Source: an uncultured Alphaproteobacteria bacterium
GTDB lineage: Bacteria; Pseudomonadota; Alphaproteobacteria; Minwuiales; Minwuiaceae
Reading direction: 5' to 3'
NCBI GenBank assembly: GCA_913064755.1
Contig: CAJYBQ010000052.1
Location: 1-12,557, forward strand
DNA: 12,557 bases
Positions 1 through 6,870 of this stretch are shown piece by piece. Made by a program: the position numbers and the translations under genes. Every line of letters starts with the position of its first letter. Position 1 is the first letter of the stretch. Below the pieces are notes generated by a model that saw only the letters and a program-made list of their open reading frames with translations, was not told the DNA's origin and made no database searches.

Positions 1-893
1 CCGCGATGCGCCAGCTCCAGCGCGGCGGCCACATCGACTTCGGCACCCGCGACGGCTTCGACTGGATCGCCGTGCAGGACTTCGCGCGCACCCGCGACCT
101 GCGCGTCGACTGGGACTACCTCAAGCGCCGCAGGGACGTGAACGACGACCTGCTCGGCGACGTCATGCGCCTGGCGTCCGGGCGAGAGTGCCGACAGGGC
201 TACCTGCTGCGCTACTTCAACTCCGCCCCGTCCTTCACCAACGGCTGCGGCAACTGCGACATCTGCCAGAACCCGCCGACCCTGGTCGATGGTACCGACC
301 TGGGCCAGAAGGTCGTGTCGACCGTGCTGCAGACGGGGGAGCGCTTCGGCGCCGTGCATATCGCCGACACCCTGCTGGGCAAGGCGACGCCGAAGATCAC
401 GTCCTTCGGGCATGATCAGCTGTCAACCTTCGGGATCGGCAAGAACCGCAAGAGGGCGGAGTGGCGGGCCATCATTCGCCAGCTTGCTGCCGCCGGGTTC
501 CTGGCGAACGATGCCGACCGCTTCGGTGGCCTGACCGTGACGCCGCGCGGGCATGCCCTGTTGAAGGGGGAGGACACGCTGCAATTGCGGACCGATATCC
601 TGAAGGCAGGCATGGGTGAGAAGGGCAGCCGCAGGTCCCGCAAACCGGCGGAGGATGCGCTGGACGAGGAAGGCCAGGACCTGCTGCAGGCGCTGAAGGA
701 AGTGCGCCTGTCACTGGCCCGCGCCCGCGGTGTGCCGCCCTACGTCATCTTCCATGATGCCACGCTGGTGGAACTGGCCAGCCGCCGCCCGGGGAACGTG
801 TCGGCGTTCGGCGAGATCCACGGCGTCGGTGCCAGCAAGCTGGAGAAGTTCGCCGATGCCTTCCTGGCCGTGATTGCCGAGAGGCAAGGCTGA
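1..893 (+). CDS. recQ: RecQ-family ATP-dependent DNA helicase, C-terminal part (5' end outside the window)
   Basis: RecQ helicases unwind DNA 3' to 5' in recombination and replication-fork repair. The reading frame is open from the window edge, so the true start and the helicase domains lie upstream; the ATG at 6 is only an internal Met. Numbering from that Met, a four-cysteine zinc site is visible: C62 in ECRQGYLLRYF, then C81, C84 and C87 in CGNCDIC. An RQC winged-helix region follows (about 95-195, with the typical FGHDQLSTFGIGK segment), then a linker and an HRDC domain (about 220-295) ending in the helix-hairpin-like GVGASKLEKF. This is the classic RecQ domain order. The segment before the zinc site (residues 1-60) is less typical, and no helicase motif can be confirmed there. 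The gene ends 82 bases from the convergent stress-protein gene. Confidence 0.9.
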   Translation, partial: AMRQLQRGGHIDFGTRDGFDWIAVQDFARTRDLRVDWDYLKRRRDVNDDLLGDVMRLASGRECRQGYLLRYFNSAPSFTNGCGNCDICQNPPTLVDGTDLGQKVVSTVLQTGERFGAVHIADTLLGKATPKITSFGHDQLSTFGIGKNRKRAEWRAIIRQLAAAGFLANDADRFGGLTVTPRGHALLKGEDTLQLRTDILKAGMGEKGSRRSRKPAEDALDEEGQDLLQALKEVRLSLARARGVPPYVIFHDATLVELASRRPGNVSAFGEIHGVGASKLEKFADAFLAVIAERQG

Positions 894-895
894 GG

Positions 896-938
896 CCCCG
901 TCCGAACCCTTGCCACCCGCCCGTTCCCCAGGACGGGG
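896..938. terminator. Inverted repeat between convergent recQ and usp genes, possible bidirectional terminator
   Basis: CCCCGTCC at 896-903 is perfectly complementary to GGACGGGG at 931-938, with 27 bases between. A tighter alternative hairpin pairs CCCGT (920-924) with ACGGG (933-937) around an 8-base loop. It starts three bases after the recQ stop and lies downstream of both convergent genes, where a shared terminator would be expected. No run of T follows on either strand, so Rho-independent function is uncertain. Confidence 0.35.
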
Positions 939-975
939 TTCACGCAACATTTCACGATGACCCCGGCAGTACGCG

Positions 976-1830
976 TCAGCGGAACAGCATCACGGGGACG
1001 AGGCAGGACCGGATCATCTCGCTGGTGGTGCTGCCGATGATCAGGCTGCGGATGCGGGAATGGCCATAGGCGCCCATGACCAGCAGGTCGATCTTCTCGA
1101 TCTCGATCTTGTTGGCGATGACCTTGTCGGGCTGACCGGGGCGCGTGCCGGCCTCGACCTCGTACCCGGCCTTGCGCAGGATACCGGCGGCGTTGTCGAG
1201 GTTCCGGTCGCTCTCGTCGTTGCGGGTGCCGACCGTCAGCAGGTGACAGACGGTGCCGGGGAACAGGGTGCCGTGGGCGATGTGGCGCACGGCCTTCATG
1301 GCACTTTCACCGCCGTCGAAGGCTATCAGCAGGCTGTTGACCGGCTTGAAGGCGCGGGACGTGACCATGATCGGCTTCTTGCTGGCCCTGACCACGCGTT
1401 CCAGGTTGGACCCCAGGTGCAGCCTGGCGAAATCCGCACCTTCGCCGCGCTTGCCGATCATCACCAGGTCGGCATCCGATTCGCAGTCCAGCAGGTTCTC
1501 GATCAGGTCGCCGTGGCGCAGCTTGCCCGTGACGTCGGCAATCCCCGCGGCGGTCAGCCGTGCCTTGGCTTCATCCAGCAGGATCCGGCCCCGCTGTTGT
1601 GACAGCTTTGCCTGTTGCTGGTCCAGATTGGCGAGTTCCTCCAGCAGGTGTTCCTTGGCATCGGCGTTGATGCTGCCGGACAGGTCCGCCGGGGCGCTGG
1701 AGATGTTGCGGCGCCCGAGAACATGCAGCAGGTCGACGGAGGCTTGCGTGCGCTCCGCTACCCAGGCCGCATGATCGCAGACGCTCTGCGAATAAACCGA
1801 TCCGTCGATCAAGGCCAACAGCCTGGTCAT
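976..1830 (-). CDS. Tandem universal stress protein (two UspA domains)
   Basis: A 284-residue protein made of two fused Usp domains (about 1-158 and 164-284); single-domain family members are usually about 140-150 residues. The second domain has a complete ATP-binding signature, G-x2-G-x9-G-S, at G253, G256, G266 and S267. The first has a similar element (G126, G129, G140, S141) with one extra residue in the spacer. Usp proteins are cytoplasmic nucleotide-binding proteins linked to stress survival; no specific reaction can be assigned. The ATG at 1830 is preceded by GGGGAG about 10 bases upstream. The gene lies 61 bases downstream of the SulP transporter gene on the same strand, so the two are probably co-transcribed and the Usp may sense or modulate transporter or energy status (inference). 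Confidence 0.93.
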   Translation of the reverse strand: MTRLLALIDGSVYSQSVCDHAAWVAERTQASVDLLHVLGRRNISSAPADLSGSINADAKEHLLEELANLDQQQAKLSQQRGRILLDEAKARLTAAGIADVTGKLRHGDLIENLLDCESDADLVMIGKRGEGADFARLHLGSNLERVVRASKKPIMVTSRAFKPVNSLLIAFDGGESAMKAVRHIAHGTLFPGTVCHLLTVGTRNDESDRNLDNAAGILRKAGYEVEAGTRPGQPDKVIANKIEIEKIDLLVMGAYGHSRIRSLIIGSTTSEMIRSCLVPVMLFR

Positions 1831-1891
1831 CTGATTGTCACTCCCCAGTCGATTCCGCTTTTTTGTTCTTCGTCGATCGTCAACCCTACAC

Positions 1892-3382
1892 TCAATGGCC
1901 CATCAGGCGATCGATCGCGTCGGGTTTGTCGTGAATGCCCAGCCGGTCGACGATTGTCTCGCTGGCCTCGTTCAGGCCGATCACCTCGGTTTCAGCCCCT
2001 TCGCGGCGGAACTTGAGGACCGCCATGTCCAGCGCGGCAACCGACGAGATGTCCCAGATATGCGCCCGACTGACGTCGATGGTCACGCGATCGAGGGCTT
2101 CCTTGAAGTCGAAGGACGCCGTGAAATCATCAACAGAGGCAAAGAACAGCTGGCCCTGCACCAGGTAGGTGCGATGGGTTTCATCCTCCGACAGGGTCGA
2201 GGTGACGCGGAATATCTGGGCGATCTTCCAGGCAAAGAAGATGCCCGACAGCAGGACGCCGATCAGCACGCCGATGGCCAGGTTGTGGGTGAAGACCACC
2301 GTGATCACCGTCGCCAGCATCACGATGGAGGATGATCCGGGGTGTTCGCGCAGGTTGCGCAACGACGACCAGCTGAAGGTTCCGATGGAGACCATGATCA
2401 TGATCGCGACCAGCGCGGCCATGGGAATGATGCTGACCCAGTCCCCCAGCACGACGACCAGGATGAGCAGGAAAACGCCGGCACATAGCGACGACAACCG
2501 CCCGCGACCGCCCGATTTCACGTTGATGATCGACTGGCCGATCATGGCGCAGCCGGCCATGCCGCCGATGAAGCCGGTGGCCGTGTTGGCCACGCCCTGG
2601 CCGATGCACTCGCGGTTCTTGTTGCTGGTGGTGTCCGTCAGTTCGTCGACGATGGAGGCCGTCATCAGCGATTCCAGCAGGCCCACGGTGGCCACTGCTG
2701 CCGAATAGGGCAGGATGATCAGCAGGGTCTCCAGGGTCAGCGGAATGTCGGGCAGCAGGAAGATCGGCAGTGTCGAGGGCAGCTCCCCGATGTCGCCAAC
2801 GGTCCGCAGGTCCATGTCGAAGGTCAGGGTCACGGAGGTCAGGGCGACGATGCACACCAGCGGCGACGGGATCGCCCGTGTCAGGCGTGGCAGCAGGTAG
2901 ATGATGGCCAGGCCGGCGGCAACCATCACGTAAGTCATCCAGGGCACCCCGATCAGTTCCGGCAAGTGCGCCATGAAGATCAGGATGGCCAGCGCATTGA
3001 CGAAACCGGTCATGACGGAGCGGGAGACGAAGCGCATGACGGACCCCAGCCGCAATGCGCCCGCGATGATCTGCAGCAACCCGGCCAGCACCGTGGCCGC
3101 CAGCAGGTACTGCAGTCCGTGTTCGCGGACCAGCGTGATCATCAGAACCGCCGTCGCCGCCGTGGCGGCGGAGATCATGCCCGGGCGGCCACCGACGATG
3201 GCCGTGATGACGGCGATGGAGAATGACGCGAACAGCCCGACCTTCGGATCGACACCGGCGATGATGGAGAATGCAATGGCCTCGGGGATCAGGGCCAGCG
3301 CAACCACCAGTCCGGCGCGGATGTCGCCGCGGATGTTGCCAAACCCTTCGGAACGCCGGCGCAGCAGCATGTCCGGGTTCAA
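1892..3382 (-). CDS. SulP-family inorganic anion transporter with C-terminal STAS domain
   Basis: SulP (SLC26-like) carriers move sulfate, bicarbonate or other small anions across the inner membrane. The 496-residue protein has a long multi-pass hydrophobic region (about 20-390). Its first membrane section (LVVALALIPEAIAFSIIAGV, then GGRPGMISAATAATAV) is typical of the family, and TATGFIGGMAGCAMIGQS lies further on. A cytoplasmic STAS domain occupies about 405-496, with the DISS loop (D444-S447) where anti-sigma-antagonist-like proteins carry a phosphorylatable serine. The overall look is nearer the BicA/YbaR type than classical sulfate permeases, so bicarbonate is possible, but substrate cannot be read from sequence alone. 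The start is TTG at 3382, chosen because GGAG (3393-3390) sits seven bases upstream; an ATG at 3370 has no such site. It is followed by a usp gene. Confidence 0.93.
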   Translation of the reverse strand: MNPDMLLRRRSEGFGNIRGDIRAGLVVALALIPEAIAFSIIAGVDPKVGLFASFSIAVITAIVGGRPGMISAATAATAVLMITLVREHGLQYLLAATVLAGLLQIIAGALRLGSVMRFVSRSVMTGFVNALAILIFMAHLPELIGVPWMTYVMVAAGLAIIYLLPRLTRAIPSPLVCIVALTSVTLTFDMDLRTVGDIGELPSTLPIFLLPDIPLTLETLLIILPYSAAVATVGLLESLMTASIVDELTDTTSNKNRECIGQGVANTATGFIGGMAGCAMIGQSIINVKSGGRGRLSSLCAGVFLLILVVVLGDWVSIIPMAALVAIMIMVSIGTFSWSSLRNLREHPGSSSIVMLATVITVVFTHNLAIGVLIGVLLSGIFFAWKIAQIFRVTSTLSEDETHRTYLVQGQLFFASVDDFTASFDFKEALDRVTIDVSRAHIWDISSVAALDMAVLKFRREGAETEVIGLNEASETIVDRLGIHDKPDAIDRLMGH

Positions 3383-3389
3383 GGAATAT

Positions 3390-3393
3390 CTCC
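3390..3393 (-). promoter_or_regulatory. Ribosome binding site GGAG that selects the TTG start of the SulP gene
   Basis: Read on the minus strand, GGAG is followed by seven bases and then TTG at 3382. The next in-frame ATG, at 3370, is preceded by CCGGAC without useful Shine-Dalgarno complementarity. This supports the unusual TTG start. Confidence 0.6.
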
Positions 3394-3485
3394 AGCAGGG
3401 GCCGCGCGACGGCGTGTCGGGCGGGGCAGGTCAGTTGGTCAGACTGAGAACGGGCGGCTTCGTCGGGCGGGCAAGACGCCATGAA

Positions 3486-3506
3486 ATTTGTTGCACCGCA
3501 GCAATT
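3486..3506. promoter_or_regulatory. Imperfect palindrome upstream of the SulP gene, candidate operator
   Basis: Nine-base arms (ATTTGTTGC at 3486-3494 and GCAGCAATT at 3498-3506) around a three-base centre pair at seven of nine positions. The outer TTG/CAA and inner TGC/GCA blocks match exactly. It lies about 105 bases upstream of the SulP TTG start, between that gene and the DUF1194 gene, in the only sizeable non-coding stretch of the block. The shape resembles a regulator site of LysR type, but no regulator gene is present in the window. A separate perfect palindrome, TGCCCATGGGCA, lies at 3528-3539 just after the DUF1194 stop. Confidence 0.3.
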
Positions 3507-3550
3507 CGCCCTTGATAGGCGGAACGGTGCCCATGGGCAAGGCCCAGTTT

Positions 3551-4282
3551 TCAGGGAAGCAGGGACACCATGGGGCCGCCCCGGATCTCGCGCATCAGCT
3601 TGACGCGAAATGCTTCAGGAAAGGTTTCGAAGCTGTGGGTGGGAACGGTGAAGGCCCCGAAGCCCGTGATCACCACGTCGCGATAGTAACGGGCCAGGCC
3701 GCTGTCATTGTCGGTCACCGGCAGGCCATTGACGACGACGCCACGGCGCTCGGCCTCCGGTTTCAGGCTGCGGATCAGCGGTGGGTGGTTGTTGCGGCCG
3801 TCGCCGGATACGTCGATGACCCGGCGCGGGCTGGCCCACGGCAGTTGATCGAACAGCAGCAGTGAATAGCTCAACGCCGCCCCGATGGCGGTCCCCCCGG
3901 TGGTGTAGACCCTGGGGGCGGCCAGCAGTTGCGCGGTCACGCGACGGGCGGTCGCTGCGCCATCGATGCGGGTCCAGGGCAGCAGCACGGTCTGGTCATG
4001 CGCACCCGACCAGGTCACGACGCTCAGGCCGATGGCCCGGTGTCGGCCTGCCGCGACAACGGCCAGTATCGCCGGGTCGCTGATGGCACGGGCCACGCCG
4101 CCCATCTGCAGCAGGTATTCCTGCGCGTCGACGCTGGCGGACGCGTCGATGGCCAGCACGATGGCAACGTCGACGCCATTTCCGGCCTGGACCAGGGCTG
4201 CCGGGTCAGCCTGCGCATCCGCAACGGCGACTTGCGGCGAGGCGGTCAGCCACGCAAGGATAAGCGCGGCGATCAGCAGCAA
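3551..4282 (-). CDS. Exported DUF1194-family protein with a von Willebrand A-like fold
   Basis: About 243 residues if started at TTG 4282. The beginning is strongly hydrophobic (LLLIAALILAWL) and ends with AVADA, like a signal peptide, so the product is probably periplasmic. The body matches DUF1194 proteins, which resemble VWA domains. A metal-binding MIDAS set is visible: DASAS at 46-50, T131 in the GGTAIG segment, and D161 in SGDGRNN. Function is unknown beyond probable metal-dependent adhesion or protein binding. The stop at 3551 is secure but the start is not. There is no ATG or GTG near the signal peptide. TTG at 4282 has no ribosome binding site and leaves no positive residues before the hydrophobic stretch; ATT at 4312 or TTG at 4372 would supply arginines but run toward or into the divergent ureohydrolase gene. 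It lies 168 bases upstream of the SulP gene. Confidence 0.8.
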   Translation of the reverse strand: MLLIAALILAWLTASPQVAVADAQADPAALVQAGNGVDVAIVLAIDASASVDAQEYLLQMGGVARAISDPAILAVVAAGRHRAIGLSVVTWSGAHDQTVLLPWTRIDGAATARRVTAQLLAAPRVYTTGGTAIGAALSYSLLLFDQLPWASPRRVIDVSGDGRNNHPPLIRSLKPEAERRGVVVNGLPVTDNDSGLARYYRDVVITGFGAFTVPTHSFETFPEAFRVKLMREIRGGPMVSLLP

Positions 4283-4300
4283 CCGGGAACAGGACCGACC

Positions 4301-5266
4301 ATGACCAGCAATACCTACGACAGCGGTCGCCTCGACCTGCCCTTCGTCGGCATCTGCACATTCGGCAAGCAACCCATGTGTCTCGACTGGGACGCGATCG
4401 ACGCCGACGTGGCGATACTGGGCGCGCCGTTCGACATGGGAACGCAATACCGCGCCGGTGCCCGGTTCGGGCCCCGGGCGATCCGGGAGGCCTCGACCCT
4501 GTTCTCCTTCGGTCATGGCGGGGCGTATGATCATGAGGACGACGTGACCTATCTGCCGGTGGACAAGGTGCGGATCGTGGATATCGGTGATGCGGACATC
4601 ATCCACACCGACACCATGGCGAGCCACGACAATATCGAGACGGGTGTTCGTGCCATCCTGGCTGCCGGGGCGATGCCGGTGACCCTGGGCGGCGACCATT
4701 CCGTGCATATTCCCTGCATCCGGGCCTTCGATGACCAGCCGCCGGTCCACATCATCCACATCGATGCGCATCTGGATTTCGTCGATGAAAGGCATGGCGT
4801 GCGCTACGGCCATGGCAACCCGCTGCGCCGCGCGTCGGAGATGGCGCATGTGACGGGCTTCAGCCAGTTGGGCATCCGCAACGTCTCCTCGTCGAACCGC
4901 GAAGACTATGCCGCCGCCCGTGCCGCCGGGTCGGACATCCTGTCGGTCCGGCAGTTCCGGGCGCTGGGGCCGGAGGGGGTGCTGCAGAGGGTGCCCGCGG
5001 GTGCGCGGTATTACATCACCATGGACATAGACGGCTTCGACCCCTCCATCGCGCCCGGCACCGGCACGCCAAGCCACGGTGGCTTCCTCTACTACGAGAT
5101 ACTGGAGTTCCTGCAGGGGCTGACGGCCAGGGGGCAGGTGGTCGGCATGGACCTGGTGGAGGTCGCGCCGGACTATGACCGTGACGGCACGACCGCGTTC
5201 CTTGCCGCGCAGGTGCTGATGAACCTGCTGGGCTATGTCTTCCATGCAGAGGGGCGGAGCGCATGA
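4301..5266 (+). CDS. speB: Agmatinase / arginase-family ureohydrolase
   Basis: The family hydrolyses guanidino compounds to urea and an amine, agmatine to putrescine in the type case, using two Mn ions in the cytoplasm. The 321-residue length is normal. All metal ligands are visible: H133 in GGDHS, D155, H157 and D159 in IDAHLDF, and D242 and D244 in MDIDGFDPS. The PGTGTP segment (252-257) and E287 in VEVAPDYD are also conserved. The sequence is closer to agmatinase than to arginase, but guanidinobutyrase or a related activity is possible, so the symbol is tentative. ATG 4301 is chosen because AGGA lies six bases upstream and the preceding in-frame sequence is antisense to the DUF1194 gene. 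The 3' end overlaps the next gene by four bases, indicating translational coupling. Confidence 0.92.
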   Translation: MTSNTYDSGRLDLPFVGICTFGKQPMCLDWDAIDADVAILGAPFDMGTQYRAGARFGPRAIREASTLFSFGHGGAYDHEDDVTYLPVDKVRIVDIGDADIIHTDTMASHDNIETGVRAILAAGAMPVTLGGDHSVHIPCIRAFDDQPPVHIIHIDAHLDFVDERHGVRYGHGNPLRRASEMAHVTGFSQLGIRNVSSSNREDYAAARAAGSDILSVRQFRALGPEGVLQRVPAGARYYITMDIDGFDPSIAPGTGTPSHGGFLYYEILEFLQGLTARGQVVGMDLVEVAPDYDRDGTTAFLAAQVLMNLLGYVFHAEGRSA

Positions 5267-5634
5267 GCCAGTCGGAAAATGCCGTGCATCCCGACAGCCG
5301 CGCCCTCTACCGGGCCGCCTGCGACGCGACACCCGCGATCGAGCGGTTCTTCCAGGTGTCCCCGGACGCATTCACCAACTGGCTGGCCTTCGGGCAGGCG
5401 ATTGCCGACAACGGCGTGCTTGCGCGGGTGGAGGTCGATGACTTCCCCATGTCGCGGGGGGAGCGGATGCTCTGCCTGACCATGGTCGCCAAGGCCGATT
5501 TCGGCCACATCGCGGCCATGGCGGAGGCCGATGTCTGGGGACGGGGCGGTTTCTGGTGCATGGATCGCATCAACGGGCCACTGGCCCTGCGCATCATCGC
5601 CGATGGTGTCTGGCCGCTGGAGCCGCAGGACTGA
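5263..5634 (+). CDS. Uncharacterised 123-residue protein coupled to the ureohydrolase gene
   Basis: I do not recognise a family. The protein is soluble-looking, mildly acidic and without a signal peptide or membrane segment. It has an alpha-helical first half (RALYRAACDATPAIERFF) and a second half rich in aromatic and hydrophobic residues. There are three cysteines, at about positions 20, 71 and 99, with no metal-binding pattern. Its ATG lies inside the end of the ureohydrolase gene (ATGA overlap, 5263-5266), which argues strongly that it is translated and functions with that enzyme. A regulator, small subunit or downstream guanidine/polyamine step would all fit; none can be chosen from sequence. 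It ends 87 bases before the convergent DUF2244 gene. Confidence 0.8.
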   Translation: MSQSENAVHPDSRALYRAACDATPAIERFFQVSPDAFTNWLAFGQAIADNGVLARVEVDDFPMSRGERMLCLTMVAKADFGHIAAMAEADVWGRGGFWCMDRINGPLALRIIADGVWPLEPQD

Positions 5635-5713
5635 AGCAGCGACGAGCCGTCACGGTTCCGTCAGATCAGCATTCTGGAACAGGCCGGGAAGGCCGTTCGC
5701 CCGCAGGAAGGAT

Positions 5714-5733
5714 CGCCCCGGTCAGGCCGGGCG
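5714..5733. terminator. GC-rich hairpin between convergent genes, possible terminator
   Basis: CGCCC-C-GG (5714-5721) pairs with CCGGGCG (5727-5733) around a TCAGG loop, giving seven base pairs with one bulged C. It is about 80 bases past the stop of the 123-residue gene and overlaps the last codons of the DUF2244 gene on the other strand. There is no T run, so its strength as an intrinsic terminator is doubtful. Confidence 0.3.
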
Positions 5734-6201
5734 ATGGTTGCGCCAGTCCCGAATGGCGTCCTGCAGCGCGGCGGCCAGGTCAACCCGTTCATCGGGGGAG
5801 AGGAAGCTGGCAATCGTCACGCGGTGACCGTGGCTGCCGATGGTCAGTTCGTTGTCGCCGCTGTGATGGGGTGCCAGGTCGACCCGCGCCCAGTAGGCCG
5901 GGAAGCGCCAGACCTGCTGGCGACCATCGGGATGCACCCGGCGGATCACCAGGTCGCCGTCGTGGATGGACAGCCGCTCCTCTGCCCTGCCGGCGCGGTA
6001 GCTGCGGCGGAAGGCAAACCAGACCAGCGCCACGTCGAGGCCGAGGAAGCCGAAGACCGGCCAGGCCCCTTTCAGCATGAACAGCACGCCGGTGATGAAA
6101 CTGACACCGCCGATCAGTCCCATGACGACAAGGAAGCCGCGCGGACCCAGCGACCGATAGGGTCGCAAGCGGAAATCGAAGTGTGGTGCTGTCTCTGCCA
6201 C
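5722..6201 (-). CDS. DUF2244-family inner-membrane protein
   Basis: A 159-residue protein of the DUF2244 family, common in Alphaproteobacteria and of unknown function. A short N-terminal segment with RPYRSLGPRGF leads into two adjacent membrane helices (about 22-43 and 47-66) separated by the characteristic KGAWPVFGFLGLD turn. A soluble C-terminal domain of about 90 residues follows (RLSIHDGDLVIRRV onward), probably cytoplasmic. The start is GTG at 6201, with AGG seven bases upstream; no nearby ATG fits the family N-terminus. It is divergent from ruvC, 121 bases away, and convergent with the gene on its left, so it is probably transcribed alone. Confidence 0.9.
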   Translation of the reverse strand: MAETAPHFDFRLRPYRSLGPRGFLVVMGLIGGVSFITGVLFMLKGAWPVFGFLGLDVALVWFAFRRSYRAGRAEERLSIHDGDLVIRRVHPDGRQQVWRFPAYWARVDLAPHHSGDNELTIGSHGHRVTIASFLSPDERVDLAAALQDAIRDWRNHRPA

Positions 6202-6310
6202 GGGCGACCTGCTTGTCTGGTGATCTGCAATGGAGTCAGGTTATCAGGGCAGGAACGAAAGTGAAACCTGCGTGGGTCTGTGTCACTCTGTCCGGGTGAT
6301 TCGCAACCCT

Positions 6311-6315
6311 GGGAG
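6311..6315 (+). promoter_or_regulatory. Ribosome binding site GGGAG that fixes the TTG start of ruvC
   Basis: GGGAG at 6311-6315 is followed by seven bases and TTG at 6323. Starting here gives a protein whose length and N-terminus match RuvC. An in-frame ATG at 6230 would add 31 residues not seen in the family and has no comparable ribosome binding site. Confidence 0.65.
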
Positions 6316-6322
6316 ACGGCAT

Positions 6323-6844
6323 TTGCAAACCACCCGACTGATCGGCCTCGACCCCGGCCTGCGCTTTACCGGCTGGGGCATCGTGGACCAGCGCGGCAAC
6401 CGGCTCAGCTGGGTGGCGGACGGGGCGATTGCGTCGAACGCGAAGGATGACCTCGCCACGCGGCTGCGGCAGCTGCACGACGGCATTCAGCAGGTCATTG
6501 CCGACTGGCAGCCCGACATCGCGGCGGTGGAGGAGACATTCGTCAACAAGAACCCGGTTTCCACGCTGAAGCTGGGGCAGGCACGCGGGGTCTCCCTGCT
6601 GGTGGCGGCGCTGAACGGGCTGCCGGTAACGGAATATGCTCCCAACGCGATCAAGAAGGCCGTGGTCGGTACCGGTCATGCGGCCAAGGAACAGATTCAC
6701 CTGATGGTGAAGACCCTGCTGCCCGGGGCCGTGATCGCCAACGAACATGCTGCCGACGCGCTGGCGGCCGCGATCTGCCTGGCCCATAATGAGGGCGGAC
6801 GGCGCGGGGCGCTGTTGCGCAAGGCGGGCGTCGTGGGTGCCTGA
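6323..6844 (+). CDS. ruvC: Holliday junction endonuclease RuvC
   Basis: RuvC cleaves Holliday junctions symmetrically as a dimer, normally acting with the RuvAB branch-migration motor. From the TTG at 6323 the protein has 173 residues, the usual length. The four acidic/histidine active-site positions are present: D10 in GLDPGL, E70 in VEETFVN, H142 and D145 in EHAADAL. Histidine at the third position, where the E. coli enzyme has aspartate, also occurs in the Thermus enzyme and does not indicate loss of activity. The KLGQARG segment (83-89) that contributes to DNA binding is intact. ruvA and ruvB, often directly downstream, are absent; the next gene, 26 bases away, encodes aspartate dehydrogenase. 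Confidence 0.95.
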   Translation: MQTTRLIGLDPGLRFTGWGIVDQRGNRLSWVADGAIASNAKDDLATRLRQLHDGIQQVIADWQPDIAAVEETFVNKNPVSTLKLGQARGVSLLVAALNGLPVTEYAPNAIKKAVVGTGHAAKEQIHLMVKTLLPGAVIANEHAADALAAAICLAHNEGGRRGALLRKAGVVGA

Positions 6845-6870
6845 GCCGTTGATCGAGGGGCCCTGACGCC

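Noticed and set aside
2181..3482. 433-codon minus-strand frame overlapping the SulP gene in another frame
   Set aside because: Its translation is a His/Arg/Ala/Gly-rich string without domain features, whereas the overlapping frame gives a clear SulP transporter.
4283..5371. Long minus-strand frame extending the DUF1194 gene upstream by about 360 codons
   Set aside because: It lies antisense to the well-supported ureohydrolase, whose metal ligands and family motifs are intact. The extension is rich in His, Arg and Gly, as expected of antisense to GC-rich coding DNA.
6230..6322. Longer RuvC starting at ATG 6230
   Set aside because: It would add 31 residues absent from the family and lacks a ribosome binding site; the TTG at 6323 has GGGAG seven bases upstream and gives the standard 173-residue length.
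6746..6760. Histidine at the third catalytic position of RuvC instead of aspartate
   Set aside because: Histidine occurs at this position in other active RuvC proteins, including the Thermus enzyme, so it is not evidence of inactivation.
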